From Candidatus Segetimicrobium genomatis (GTDB taxonomy: Bacteria > Sysuimicrobiota > Sysuimicrobiia > Sysuimicrobiales > Segetimicrobiaceae), in assembly GCA_005882275.1 (NCBI GenBank), contig VBAK01000116.1, positions 1 through 55,639 on the forward strand: a DNA stretch of 55,639 bases. The letters run 5' to 3'. The notes under the pieces were generated by a model, which did not search any database, was not told where the DNA came from, and saw only the letters and a list, made by a program, of their open reading frames with translations. Below, piece after piece: positions 13,921 through 23,398 of this stretch (position 1 is the first letter of the stretch; the number at the start of each line of letters is the position of its first letter). Position numbers and translations under genes: made by a program.

Positions 13921-15150
13921 TCAGTCGGCCTGGGTGCCCGCGGGGGCGCCTCCACGGCGCATCGGCGAGCCGTCCGCGTTGGCCTGCCGGGGTGTCCTGC
14001 TCCAGGACGGGCCCGCGGCGCCGCGGGCGAACTGAACGAACCCGAGCAGCAGCGCCGCGTTCAGCACCAGGAAATACCGAAGGGCCGCCGCCCCCCGGCC
14101 GACGACCGGCACGCGGCGCACCCAGGGAGCGAGCAGGGCGAGCCCGCAGCCGGCGAGCTGGCTGAGGAAGAGCATTCTAAAGAACGGAACGCCGAGGAGC
14201 CACAGGTTCGCCCCCCACCCGACCAGGATCAGCCACGGGCCGAACCAGCGGAGCACTTTGTGCGACACGTAGGCCAGGGCCGCCATGCCCTGCCACGGTA
14301 GGAGCAGCGGCCACGTCGACAGCAGCGCCTGGAGGCCGCCCGCGCCGAACCGCACGCGGCGGCGGAACTCATCGCGGACCCGCTCGGGCGACCGCTCCCA
14401 GGCCTTCGCGGCTGGCGCGCAGAACACATGGCCGCCGCCGTGCAGGCGCATGCGCAGCGGAATCTGGAAATCATCGATGATCGTGCCGGCGGGAATGGGC
14501 CGGTAGCGGCTGCGCGGAAACGCGTAGATCGCCCCGTGGGCCCCGAGGACGCAGCCGAAGCGTGACTCGAGGGTCTGAAGCCAGGCGTCGTAGCGCATGT
14601 ACATCCCGTCGAGGTTCCCGGACGCGGCCGAGGTCCGGTACTCCACCTGCCCGATGACGGCGCACGCGGACGGATGGCGCCCGAACGCGCGCACGAGCTC
14701 GCGCACCGCGTCCGGCTGAAAGAATGTGTTCGCGTCCGTCAGCACGACGATCTCGCCCCGCGCCCGCGACACCAGGTCGTTGACGACGCTCGCCTTTCCC
14801 CGGCGCCCGGCGAACGCGACCAGGCGGAGCCGATCCGACTCCCAGCGCCGCACGATCTCTTCCGTCCGGTCCGTGGACCCGTCGGAGCCGACGAGGATCT
14901 CGAGGCGCTCGGCGGGATAGTCGAGCTCCAGCAGGTTCCGGATGCGCGTCTCGATCGAGAGCTCTTCGTTGTACGCTGAGAGGAGGACGCTGACGTCCGG
15001 CCACCGCGGCGCCGTCGCGCCCCGGTCGGCCTCGCGGGAGGGCAGCAGTCTGGCGAGCAGCCAGAGGAGCGCGGGATACCCGGCATACGTGTAGAGCACG
15101 AGTCCCAACGACGCGAAGACGAGGAATGCCGGGAGCGGGGCGATGCTCAT
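13921..15150 (-). CDS. Membrane glycosyltransferase family 2
   Basis: 409 residues. A GT-A domain (VSVLLSAYNEELSIETRIRN at about residues 52-71; EILVGSDGSTDRTEE; EIVVLTDANTFFQPDAV with the DxN/DxD metal site) lies between an N-terminal membrane helix (LVFASLGLVLYTYAGYPALL) and two or three C-terminal helices. It transfers an activated sugar at the inner face of the membrane in repeat-unit assembly. It is a processive-type architecture but shorter than cellulose or alginate synthases. It is fourth gene of unit 3, 4 bases beyond the dehydrogenase gene. Confidence 0.92.
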   Translation of the reverse strand: MSIAPLPAFLVFASLGLVLYTYAGYPALLWLLARLLPSREADRGATAPRWPDVSVLLSAYNEELSIETRIRNLLELDYPAERLEILVGSDGSTDRTEEIVRRWESDRLRLVAFAGRRGKASVVNDLVSRARGEIVVLTDANTFFQPDAVRELVRAFGRHPSACAVIGQVEYRTSAASGNLDGMYMRYDAWLQTLESRFGCVLGAHGAIYAFPRSRYRPIPAGTIIDDFQIPLRMRLHGGGHVFCAPAAKAWERSPERVRDEFRRRVRFGAGGLQALLSTWPLLLPWQGMAALAYVSHKVLRWFGPWLILVGWGANLWLLGVPFFRMLFLSQLAGCGLALLAPWVRRVPVVGRGAAALRYFLVLNAALLLGFVQFARGAAGPSWSRTPRQANADGSPMRRGGAPAGTQAD

Positions 15151-15154
15151 CGGC

Positions 15155-16471
15155 TCACCTGGCCCCGGCCCGGCTCCCCCGGCGCGCGCCGGGCGGGGTC
15201 GCCGCGCTGCGCGTGAGATCGACCACGACCTGGTCGGGGCGCGCCGCGGCCACGGCCCGCCGGGCTTCGTCGCTCGCGCTGCCGATCACGAGCACGTCCG
15301 CGTGCTGCACCACCGCGTCGACGCTGTCGCACATCAGCGACGCGATATGGGGGATCTCCTCGTCGATATAGCGGCGGTTGGCGCCGACGAGCCTCGCCAG
15401 CGCGACGCTGGGGTCGACGATGCGCACGTCCAGGCCCTTGCCGATCAGCGCCTCGACCACCGCGACCATGGGGCTCTCGCGGAGATCGTCGGTTCCGGGC
15501 TTGAACGCCAGGCCGATGACGCCGGCGCGCCGCCGGCGTGTCCCGAGCACGGCCTCCACGGCCCGGCGGACCTGGGCCTCGTTCGAGGGGAGGATCGCCG
15601 AGAGCAGCGGCAGCGAGAGATCGGCCTCCCTGCCGGCGTGCACGAGCGCCCGAAGGTCCTTGGGCAGACAGGATCCCCCGAACGCGAAGCCGGGACGCAG
15701 GTACGCGTCGGAGACGTTGAGCTTCCGGTCCGCGAGGAAGATCCGCATCACCTCGTGCGGATCCGCGCCGGAGGCGGCGCAGACGTCGCCGATCTCGTTC
15801 GCGAAACAGACCTTCAGCGCGTGGAACGCGTTCGACACATACTTGACCATCTCCGCGGTCCGCACGGCCGTATGGACGAAGGGCGCCTGGACCCCCGGAT
15901 ACAGCGAACGCACCAGCGCGGCGGTCTCCGGATCGCCGCACCCCACGATGACGAACGGCGGCTCCGCGAAGTCCTGCAGCGAGGATCCCTCCCGCATGAA
16001 CTCCGGATTGACGGCCACGCGCGCCGTCCCGTCGAGGGGCCGCCCCCCGCCCTGCACGAGGGCCGGGATCAGCACCCCGTCGGTCGTGCCCGGCAGGACC
16101 GTGCTCCGCAGGACGACGGTGTACGGGTCGACGCGGCCCCGGAGGGCGTGCCCGATCTCCCGGCCCACCTGCGCGACGGCGCCGGTGTCGGGCCGCCCGT
16201 TCGCCTGGCCGGGCGTGCCGACGCAGATCAGCGCCAGGTCCGTGTCGGCCACGGCCTTCTCGCCCGAACTCGTGGCCCGCAGCCGCCCCGCCCCGACGAC
16301 CTCGGCCAGGAGGTCTCCCAATCCGGGCTCGACGACCGGCGAGGCGCCGGCGTTGACCATCGCCACCTTCTCGTGATTGACGTCCACGCCGGTCACCTCA
16401 TGCCCCGCTCGGGCCAGGCAGGCGGCCGTCACCGCGCCCACATAGCCGAGGCCGAACACACTCACGCGCAT
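15155..16471 (-). CDS. Nucleotide-sugar 6-dehydrogenase, GDP-mannose 6-dehydrogenase-like
   Basis: 438 residues. Two-step NAD-dependent oxidation of a nucleotide hexose to the uronic acid. Dinucleotide fold FGLGYVGAV (6-14), substrate lid NPEFMREGSSLQDF (155-168), catalytic-cysteine motif GGSCLPKD (265-272, Cys268), C-terminal substrate domain GLAFKPGTDDLRESP. The FAFGGSCLPKDLRAL wording and short length are closer to GDP-mannose dehydrogenase (AlgD) than to UDP-glucose dehydrogenase, but specificity is not certain. The ATG at 16471 overlaps the end of the GT4 gene by 10 bases. It implies a uronic acid in the polymer. Confidence 0.88.
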   Translation of the reverse strand: MRVSVFGLGYVGAVTAACLARAGHEVTGVDVNHEKVAMVNAGASPVVEPGLGDLLAEVVGAGRLRATSSGEKAVADTDLALICVGTPGQANGRPDTGAVAQVGREIGHALRGRVDPYTVVLRSTVLPGTTDGVLIPALVQGGGRPLDGTARVAVNPEFMREGSSLQDFAEPPFVIVGCGDPETAALVRSLYPGVQAPFVHTAVRTAEMVKYVSNAFHALKVCFANEIGDVCAASGADPHEVMRIFLADRKLNVSDAYLRPGFAFGGSCLPKDLRALVHAGREADLSLPLLSAILPSNEAQVRRAVEAVLGTRRRRAGVIGLAFKPGTDDLRESPMVAVVEALIGKGLDVRIVDPSVALARLVGANRRYIDEEIPHIASLMCDSVDAVVQHADVLVIGSASDEARRAVAAARPDQVVVDLTRSAATPPGARRGSRAGAR

Positions 16472-17721
16472 GAACGCACACTCCTCCTCTGCGGCCCGCC
16501 TGCTTGCCGTGCCGCGTCCACGATGTCGGTGCAGCGCGCTTCGAACTCGCGCGCGACGTGCGACCACGAAAAGCGCTCCTCGACGAGCCGGCGCCCGGCG
16601 GTCCCCAGCGCCTGCCGGCGGCTGGGGTCGCGGAGGAGGGACACCACGGCGCGGGCGAACTCCGCGGGCCCGCCGGCGCTGAGGTAATGGACCCCCGGCT
16701 CGAGCGGGAGCCCTTCCGCGCCCACGGGAGTCGAGACGACCGCCTTGCCCATCGCCAGCGCCTCGAAGATCTTGAGGCGCGTCCCGCCGCCGATCCGGAG
16801 CGGCACGACGTACACCGCCGCGGTGGCGACGAACGGGCGGACATCGTCCACCGTGCCGGTGACGCACGCGCCGGCCCGGGCGGCCGCCCGGCGGAGGCGC
16901 GGGCTGGGGTTCCGGCCGACGACGGTAAGCCCGGTCGCCGGGATCTCGCGGCGGATGGCCGGCAGGATCGCGTCCAGGAAGTGGATGATCGCATCCTCGT
17001 TCGGGTACCAGTCCATCGACCCGGTGAAGACGAGCTGCGCCGGCGTTTCCCGCACCCCGTTCGGGGCGTAATACACGGGATCGACGCCGGTGGGAATCGC
17101 GGACACCCGCGCGCCCGGGGCGAGGGCGGCGAGCGCGTCGCGGTCGGCCTCGGACGCGGCCACGGTCAGCGCGGCCTGCGCGCACGCCCGGGCTTCCCAC
17201 CGGCGCACCTTTCGCCATTCCAGCTCGAGGACGGCCCGCACCCAGGCTCTGGGTTCCACTCCACTCCGGCGCTTCCAGATCATGTGCTCGACGTTGTGGG
17301 CGAACAGAACGACCGGCACCGGGCCGGCGGGGGGCACATTGGGGGTGGCGTAGAGGAAATCGGCGACGCACAGGTCCGCCTCCCCGGCCGTCAGCAGACG
17401 CGTCACCTCGCGGCGCAGCGCGGGCACCCGCCACCGCCAAAAATGCACGGGAAGCGGCGACAGCCACGAGCGGAGCAGCGTGGGCGCCACACGCGCGCTC
17501 CCCCCCTTCGGGGGCGCGAAGGGGATCGAGATCACCCGCGCGCACCGCGGCAGCGCGGCCGCGAGGCCTTCCGGATCGTCGCCGTGACCGTGGGTCGTCG
17601 CCAGGACCACGTCGTGCCGCTGCGAGAGTTCCGAGAGGATGTGAAAGCTCCGCAGCCGGCCGCCCGTGTCGAGCGGCCAGAGCCCTCCGACCTTCACCCA
17701 GAGGATCCGCGTGGCGCTCAC
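16462..17721 (-). CDS. Glycosyltransferase family 4
   Basis: 419 residues from the GTG at 17721, which overlaps the asnB stop by 4 bases (GTGA). GT-B fold: N-terminal acceptor half with ILWVKVGGLWPLDTGGRLRS and LFAHNVEHMIWKRR; C-terminal donor half with LVFTGSMDWYPNEDAI, VVPLRIGGGTRLKIFEALAMGKAVVSTPVG (the E-x7-E-like donor motif). The FTGSMDWYPNEDA wording is typical of GT4 enzymes in exosortase/exopolysaccharide clusters. Cytosolic or peripheral membrane, adds one sugar to the lipid-linked repeat unit. Confidence 0.92.
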   Translation of the reverse strand: MSATRILWVKVGGLWPLDTGGRLRSFHILSELSQRHDVVLATTHGHGDDPEGLAAALPRCARVISIPFAPPKGGSARVAPTLLRSWLSPLPVHFWRWRVPALRREVTRLLTAGEADLCVADFLYATPNVPPAGPVPVVLFAHNVEHMIWKRRSGVEPRAWVRAVLELEWRKVRRWEARACAQAALTVAASEADRDALAALAPGARVSAIPTGVDPVYYAPNGVRETPAQLVFTGSMDWYPNEDAIIHFLDAILPAIRREIPATGLTVVGRNPSPRLRRAAARAGACVTGTVDDVRPFVATAAVYVVPLRIGGGTRLKIFEALAMGKAVVSTPVGAEGLPLEPGVHYLSAGGPAEFARAVVSLLRDPSRRQALGTAGRRLVEERFSWSHVAREFEARCTDIVDAARQAGGPQRRSVRSCA

Positions 17722-19628
17722 GCGCTCAGCCCGATCGCGGCGACGGCCTCGCCGTCGAGGAAGAGCCGCTGCCAGATCTCCAGGTTCACCAGCAGCCAGA
17801 GCCGGTCGCCGTGCTCCCGGATGCCCGCGCGGTGCTCCTCCGCGAGCCGCCGCAGGGCGGCCGGTTGGAAGAACCCCCGCCGCAGCGCCCGCGGGCCGAG
17901 CACGAACTCCTCGACGATGGGCCAGAACGGCCCGCGCAGCCACCGCCCCACCGGCACCGGAAAACCCATCTTCCGCCGGGTGAGAATCTCGCCCGGCACG
18001 ATGTCGCGGAGGGCGGCCCGCAGCACGGCCTTCGTCCGCCAGCCGCGGAGCTTGTACCGGCTCGGCATCGCCGCCACGTACTCGACGAACTTGTGGTCGA
18101 GGAACGGCACCCGGCTCTCGACCGACGCGGCCATGCTCATCTGATCCTGCTTCATCAGCAGCTCGGTGAGGTAGGTCTGCAGGTCCGCGTGGCTCATCCG
18201 TTCCAGCATCCCTCCGGGGGCCTCCGTGTAGCAGCGCATTTCTTCGGCGTAGGGATCCCGGCCGTCGAGGAACCCGGGATCGGCCTGCAGCTCCCGCTGG
18301 AGCGCCACCGGGAAGACCGCGAAGTTCTCATAGAAGAGCCCGCGCAGGGACGGCTCGAGGGCCAGGAACGATCGCCGCGCGTAGCGGCCCAGCCGGGGCG
18401 GCAGCGACGGGATCGCCCCGCGGATCCGGTCGCGCAGCGGCCGCGGAGCCACGGCCCGGTACGCGCGTCCCAGGCGATCGTTCCACGACGTCACCCTGTA
18501 CCACGGGTAGCCGAGGAAGAGCTCGTCCGAGCCTTCCCCGGTGAGCACGACCTTGACGTGCTCCCGCGCGAGACGCGAGACGAAGTACAGCGGCACGCTG
18601 GATGTGAACGCGATCGGCTCGTCCTCGTGCCAGACCAGGCCCGGCAGCGCGGAAAAGAACTCCGCGGGCGAGACGACCACCTCACGGTGCTCGGCGCCCA
18701 CCGCCCGGGCGACGAGCCGGGCGTACTGGAGCTCGTTCGCCTCCTGCTCGGCGAACCCGACCGCGAAGGTCCGGATCGGCTCCGAGGCCATGGGCGCCAT
18801 CAGCGCGGCCAGGCCGCTCGAATCCAGCCCGCCGGACAGGAAGAGCCCGAGCGGCACATCGCTCATCAGATGGCTCCGGACCGCCGCCTCGAGGCCGGCG
18901 CGCACCTCCCGGGCCACCTCCTGCGGCGGCGCGGAGGTCTCGTGGATCTCGGCGGGGAGCCTCCAGTAGCGCCGCTCGCGGAATCCATCCTCCGCCGACC
19001 ACGACAGCGTCCGCCCCGGCAAGAGCTTCCGGATGCCCCGGAAGAATGTTTCGTCGCCGGCGACGAAGCGGGTCGCCAGAAACTCGGGAATCACCGCCTC
19101 GTTGAACGCGGGGCGAATGGAGCCGGCCGCCAGGATGGCTTTGATCTCCGAGGCGAACAGCACCTCGTCATCGGTGATGGCATAGTAGAGGGGCTTGATC
19201 CCCAGCCGGTCGCGGGCGAGGAGGAGTCGCCGCCGCACGCGGTCCCAGATGGCAAACGCGAACATCCCCTGCAGGCGCTCCACGCAGCGCTCACCGTCCT
19301 CCTCGTAGAGGTGGAGGATCGTCTCGGCGTCCGACCGCGTCCGGTAGCGGTGCCCGCGCTGCTCCAGGCCGGGCCGGAGCGCGGCGTGATTGTAGACCTC
19401 GCCGTTGTAGGCGATCCAGACGGTCTCGTCCTCGTTGGCCATGGGCAGGTGGCCGCCCGCCACGTCCACGATCGCCAGCCGCCGGTTGCCAAAGCCGGCC
19501 GGCCCGTCGGCGATGATCCCTTCGCCGTCGGGCCCCCGATGCCGCAGCACGCCGCACATCTGCCTGAGGCGCGCCTTCTCCGCGGCGTCATGGGAGTCCA
19601 GCTTGACGATGCCTGCGATCCCGCACAC
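17718..19628 (-). CDS. Asparagine-synthetase-like glutamine amidotransferase (exopolysaccharide-associated)
   Basis: 636 residues from a GTG; Cys2 is the glutaminase nucleophile (MCGIAG), with RGPDG (31-35), NGEVYN (75-80) and the ATP-pyrophosphatase loop SGGLDSS (265-271) all intact. It matches the amidotransferase-1 type found with exosortase/exopolysaccharide genes rather than housekeeping AsnB, and no exosortase is seen. It likely amidates a uronic acid or amino-acid substituent of the polymer using glutamine and ATP. First gene of unit 3, behind a 400-base leader and a tandem-dyad promoter at 20029-20096. Confidence 0.92.
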   Translation of the reverse strand: MCGIAGIVKLDSHDAAEKARLRQMCGVLRHRGPDGEGIIADGPAGFGNRRLAIVDVAGGHLPMANEDETVWIAYNGEVYNHAALRPGLEQRGHRYRTRSDAETILHLYEEDGERCVERLQGMFAFAIWDRVRRRLLLARDRLGIKPLYYAITDDEVLFASEIKAILAAGSIRPAFNEAVIPEFLATRFVAGDETFFRGIRKLLPGRTLSWSAEDGFRERRYWRLPAEIHETSAPPQEVAREVRAGLEAAVRSHLMSDVPLGLFLSGGLDSSGLAALMAPMASEPIRTFAVGFAEQEANELQYARLVARAVGAEHREVVVSPAEFFSALPGLVWHEDEPIAFTSSVPLYFVSRLAREHVKVVLTGEGSDELFLGYPWYRVTSWNDRLGRAYRAVAPRPLRDRIRGAIPSLPPRLGRYARRSFLALEPSLRGLFYENFAVFPVALQRELQADPGFLDGRDPYAEEMRCYTEAPGGMLERMSHADLQTYLTELLMKQDQMSMAASVESRVPFLDHKFVEYVAAMPSRYKLRGWRTKAVLRAALRDIVPGEILTRRKMGFPVPVGRWLRGPFWPIVEEFVLGPRALRRGFFQPAALRRLAEEHRAGIREHGDRLWLLVNLEIWQRLFLDGEAVAAIGLSA

Positions 19629-20028
19629 GGACGCTACCCCGCCCCGACCATTCGTCCGGCTGATGCGAATAGTCTGGAAACCAAACAGTACAGTGTCTTC
19701 ACCATGGCTCGGCTGACCAGACCCAACCTTTCGTATCGTAATCGCGTAGATCGTAATCCCGTAGATGGATGCGCTCGAACGGCGGCGTTATCAGAACGTG
19801 ACGTGACCCTCTAACGGCCGGCGGTCTTCCCTGCGCATCGGAGCATCCGGCACCCTTGCGCGCGGCACGGCTTCGCCCTTTCGGTTGGCGGCCATCTGCG
19901 GGCCTCTGGCCGGAACAGACAAAATCCGGCCGGAGAACCCCGCCCGGCTGGCCCCCCCCGTCCTCTGGACCGTGCCCCGCCGTCTTCCGAAGCGGGCGCC
20001 CTCACGCCGGCCCGACCATCACAGCTAG
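19629..20028 (-). other. Long untranslated leader of exopolysaccharide unit 3
   Basis: About 400 bases between the promoter and the asnB-like start with no credible gene on either strand. On the transcript strand it contains AACCGAAAGGGCGAAGCC (complement of 19869-19886), nearly identical to a word in the leader of unit 1, suggesting a shared RNA element. Several GC hairpins are possible; no terminator with a U-run was recognised. Confidence 0.55.
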
Positions 20029-20096
20029 AGGATAGGTGACACCACCCTGCCCCAGGCATCGGGTAAACGCCTAATGCCATACTGGGAAAAACCCTC
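20029..20096 (-). promoter_or_regulatory. Tandem-dyad promoter of exopolysaccharide unit 3
   Basis: Read on the minus strand: dyad 1 GAGGGTTTTTCCCA (20096-20083), dyad 2 TAGGCGTTTACCCG (20073-20060; centres 23 bp apart), 25 bases, then TATCCT (20034-20029). The block ATCACAGCTAGAGGATA (20018-20034, plus strand) is identical at 48582-48598. Probably a site for a LuxR-type response regulator, with the inner dyad at the -35 position. Confidence 0.7.
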
Positions 20097-20162
20097 AAAT
20101 CATCCAAATCTGCCATGCTGCCGCACGCCAATGCCTGGGCGCCGGCGGGCCGGACCGGCCTG

Positions 20163-22295
20163 TCAGGCCCGGGTGCGCGAGATGACAACCTCCTCGTCAT
20201 CGAAGCGGATGCCGACCTGCTCGCGTTCGAACGCGAGCCCTGCCGGCCCGGGGCCTCGACCGGCGAGCGGCGACACGGCCGGTGGAGAAGCCAGACCGTC
20301 CGCGGTGGGGTAGAGCAGCGTCACCAGGCGGAGCGGCAGGACCGCGGCGGCAGAATAGATCACGACCGGCGCCGGCTGCCGCCGGCCATAGTTGAAAGAC
20401 ACCCACCCCTGGGGCGGGGCGACGTCGCCTTCGCGGATCTCCGCCCGCATCGCCACCCCGGCGAACGGGCGGATGAGCAGACCGGGCCCGCCGCGGCCCC
20501 GCGCCCGCGTCCACAACTCCTGATCCACCGTCACCGCCATCGGTGCGAACTGGAATCGAAGCTCCACCCGGTGCTCGGCGGCGCCCTCGAGGTCGTCCAC
20601 CACGACCCAGTACCGCGGCTTGACGAAGAGCACGCGGCGCCGGTGCACCACCGGATCGGGGAGCCGGAGGTAGGCATCGTGGGACGCGTCGGCAAAGTCC
20701 ACCGCCGCGTCCGACCGCCAGCGGCGCAGGCGGGCCTGGGGCCGCTGCCGCCACTTGAATGGTCCCGCCGGCGCCGCCTGCTCGACGCCGTCCACCATGA
20801 CGGTGCTGTGCGCCGCGGTGCCGCGGAAGAAATCGCGCCAGACCGGTTCGACCGTATAGCCGTACGTCCCCGGGTCGACGAGGTGCGGCAGGCCGAACAC
20901 GGAACACTGGATGCCGAGGAGATCGGCATGGGCGTGGCCCGCGCGCACCGGCGAGCCGAGCGGCCCGACGTCGAAGACCAGTTGATGCGCGTCCCGCTCC
21001 CACCCGCTCTGCATCACCGCATACCCGCCGTCGGGGAACAGGCGCGACGGCGCGGCCCGGGGGGGCGCGGGCGCGAGCGCCTCGTACGCGGTCGCCCCCG
21101 GAGCGCCCAGCAGCCAGAGCGGCTCAGGCGCCGGCCCGCCGGCGACCCACGCGTAGTCGGATCGGCCGAAGAAGGCCGCCGCGACCGCAAAGACCCCCCG
21201 CAGATCGTCGGGGGCCCTCGGGATGAGCGGCAGGAGCCATCCGCCGTCATCATCGCCGATGAGCGGCATCGAGCCGTCCGGCCGGCGAAAGGCCGCGAGC
21301 GAATCGAGCAGCCGCTGCAGGCGCGCGGGCACGGTATCCGGAATGGCGATCCCGTTTCTCGCCGCCAGGATCAGGAAGTGGAGATAGATCTCAGCGGTGT
21401 ACCGCTGATAGTACGTGGCCTGCTCGAAGTAGACACCATCCGCAAGGATTTGACGCTCGCACTGCTCGAGGAGGATCCGCGCCCCGCGCGCCTGCCACCG
21501 CCGGCCGCGGGGGAGGTCGGGGAACAGGGCTCCCGCGTACACGAGGCCCAGCGCCTCGCCCGTCAGGTGGGTGTTGGGCGAGAAGTAGGACGAGAGATAC
21601 CGCTCGACGTGGCGGGCATGCGCCCCGATGGCGGCGAGCAGGAGGGCGCGCAGCTCGGCGGAGACCGCCCGCGCGCCTTCGAACAACACCAGCGCCCAGC
21701 ACCAGGCGATCAGCCTGAGGGCCGCCTCCAGGCTGCTCGCCCAGTTGATGCCGATCCCCGGGGGATTCGCCCGCAGCCATGCCCGCACATACCGGGCGAA
21801 GGCCTCCGCGTACCGCTCGTCCCCCGTCAACCGGTAGGCCTGACCGAGGTGGAGCCCCCACTGGTGGCGGCTCAGCTCCCAAATGACCTTGCTGTCTCCG
21901 ACCGCAGCCGGATCGAGCGGATCGAGCCGGCTCCAGTGCACGAACGGCGCGCGCCGGCCCGAGACCGGATCCAGGTGCCAGTCCACGGGATCGCCGAAGT
22001 CGAGCCCGCGGTACCCCAGCAGATCGAAGCGCCCCAGGCAGACCTGGTCGGCGGCGGCGATGATCGCTTCGCGCGTTCCCGGGATCCGCTCGATCTGCCG
22101 GACCGCGTCGGCGGCGCGCGCGGCGCCCTCGAAAAAGCCCAGGGCCACCCGCTCGCGGAAGGCGTCGAGGAACGCGGCGGCCACGGGCCGGCGGCCGTCC
22201 GGCGCAACAAGCCGGTCGAGCCATTTCGACGCCTGCTGCCGGCCGCGCACGGCGACCTCGGCGGGCGACATCTGCAGCAGGCGCTCCAGCCTCAT
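20163..22295 (-). CDS. Heparinase II/III-family polysaccharide lyase-like protein
   Basis: 710 residues from the ATG at 22295 (MRLERLLQMSPAEVAVRGRQ), which overlaps the upstream GT4 stop (ATGA). The first ~380 residues are the alpha/alpha-toroid (WELSRHQWGLHLGQAYRLTGD, SSYFSPNTHLTGEALGLVYA, YYQRYTAEIYLHF) with N, H and Y residues typical of the lyase site. The C-terminal beta-sandwich includes GHAHADLLGIQCSVFG and DPGTYGY. The family cleaves uronic-acid polymers by beta-elimination, which fits the uronate dehydrogenase nearby. No signal peptide is visible, as is common for this exopolysaccharide-cluster subtype. Last gene of unit 2. Confidence 0.9.
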   Translation of the reverse strand: MRLERLLQMSPAEVAVRGRQQASKWLDRLVAPDGRRPVAAAFLDAFRERVALGFFEGAARAADAVRQIERIPGTREAIIAAADQVCLGRFDLLGYRGLDFGDPVDWHLDPVSGRRAPFVHWSRLDPLDPAAVGDSKVIWELSRHQWGLHLGQAYRLTGDERYAEAFARYVRAWLRANPPGIGINWASSLEAALRLIAWCWALVLFEGARAVSAELRALLLAAIGAHARHVERYLSSYFSPNTHLTGEALGLVYAGALFPDLPRGRRWQARGARILLEQCERQILADGVYFEQATYYQRYTAEIYLHFLILAARNGIAIPDTVPARLQRLLDSLAAFRRPDGSMPLIGDDDGGWLLPLIPRAPDDLRGVFAVAAAFFGRSDYAWVAGGPAPEPLWLLGAPGATAYEALAPAPPRAAPSRLFPDGGYAVMQSGWERDAHQLVFDVGPLGSPVRAGHAHADLLGIQCSVFGLPHLVDPGTYGYTVEPVWRDFFRGTAAHSTVMVDGVEQAAPAGPFKWRQRPQARLRRWRSDAAVDFADASHDAYLRLPDPVVHRRRVLFVKPRYWVVVDDLEGAAEHRVELRFQFAPMAVTVDQELWTRARGRGGPGLLIRPFAGVAMRAEIREGDVAPPQGWVSFNYGRRQPAPVVIYSAAAVLPLRLVTLLYPTADGLASPPAVSPLAGRGPGPAGLAFEREQVGIRFDDEEVVISRTRA

Positions 22296-23398
22296 ACCGC
22301 CGGCGCTCGCGTCCCCGGCTCGGTTCCCGCCGCCTGCGGCGCGCCCCCGCGTCCCGAATAGACCGCCGCCCACTCGTGACGGACGCGGGCCCAGGTGTAC
22401 CGCTCCGCCTCCTGCCGCGCCCGGCGCGCCAGGGCGGCGGCGAAGTCGGGGTGTTCGAGCAGCATCACGACGGCATCGGCCATCGCCCCCGGATCTCTGG
22501 TCGGCACACGCAGCCCGGTCTCTCGGTCGCGAACGAGCGCGGCGAGGTCACCGACCCCCGTGGAGACGACCGGGAGCCCTGCCGCGAACGCTTCGAGCAC
22601 CGACACCGGCTGATTGTCGATCACGGAGGAATTGAGGAAGATATCGGCGTCGTCGTAGCACCGGGGCATCGCCTCGGGCTCGACCCGCCCGATGAACCGG
22701 ATCCCCTCCACGGCCAGGGAGACGGCCAGCCGGCGGAGCCGGCCCTCCTCCGAGCCGAATCCCCCCACGGTCAGGGTGGCGTCCGGATAGCGCGCCTTCA
22801 CCCGGGCGAACGCTTCGAGCGTGTAGTCGACCCTGTAGTACAGCTCGAGGTTGCGGGTGGAGAGCAGCCGGGGGCGCAGGATCCGCCGCTCCCTGTACCG
22901 GAACCGGGATGTGTCCACGATGTTGCGGATCACCCGCGTCCGGTAGCCGTGCCGGGCAAAGATCGCCCGCAGGAACTCGGACGGCACGACGATCTCGTCC
23001 ACCAGGCGCAGCCAGGGATGGACCAGCGGCCCCCACCGCGCCAGATGATCCTCAGCCGCGCCGTGGTGGTAGTGCAGCACAGCGCGCTTCCCGAAGCTTC
23101 GGGCGGCCAGGATCGCCGGCAGAGACGCCAGCACGAACGACAGGCCGCGGGCGGAGACGATATGCGCGACATCCGCCCGCCGGAGCCTGAGGAGGCCCGG
23201 CAGGTAGAGCGCCTGGTTGACCACGGTCCTCAGGCCGCGGCGGCGCCGCAGCCGCCGGAGCGCGGGGGGGAAGGTCGGGTTGATCGGCACCAGCGCCACC
23301 TCGTACCCCTCGCTTCCCAGTCCGTCCATGAGCGCCTGCGCCTGGACGGCGTTCCCGCCCAGCATCGTCAGGTCGGGCGCGACGACGGCGATCTTCAC
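22292..23398 (-). CDS. Glycosyltransferase family 4 (tandem copy b)
   Basis: 368 residues from the GTG at 23398, overlapping the previous stop by 4 bases (GTGA). GT-B fold: MKIAVVAPDLTMLGGNAVQA start, VVPSEFLRAIFARHGY, RNIVDTSRF, LLSTRNLELYYRVDYTLEAF, then the donor motif FLNSSVIDNQPVSVLEAFAAGLPVVST. It is a close paralogue of the next gene over its whole length, so the pair arose by tandem duplication. It presumably adds a different sugar or linkage in the repeat unit. Confidence 0.93.
   Translation of the reverse strand: MKIAVVAPDLTMLGGNAVQAQALMDGLGSEGYEVALVPINPTFPPALRRLRRRRGLRTVVNQALYLPGLLRLRRADVAHIVSARGLSFVLASLPAILAARSFGKRAVLHYHHGAAEDHLARWGPLVHPWLRLVDEIVVPSEFLRAIFARHGYRTRVIRNIVDTSRFRYRERRILRPRLLSTRNLELYYRVDYTLEAFARVKARYPDATLTVGGFGSEEGRLRRLAVSLAVEGIRFIGRVEPEAMPRCYDDADIFLNSSVIDNQPVSVLEAFAAGLPVVSTGVGDLAALVRDRETGLRVPTRDPGAMADAVVMLLEHPDFAAALARRARQEAERYTWARVRHEWAAVYSGRGGAPQAAGTEPGTRAPAV

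Noticed and set aside
17718..19628. Exosortase/PEP-CTERM system suggested by the amidotransferase and GT4 types
   Set aside because: No exosortase, PEP-CTERM protein or PrsK/PrsR pair is present in the window.
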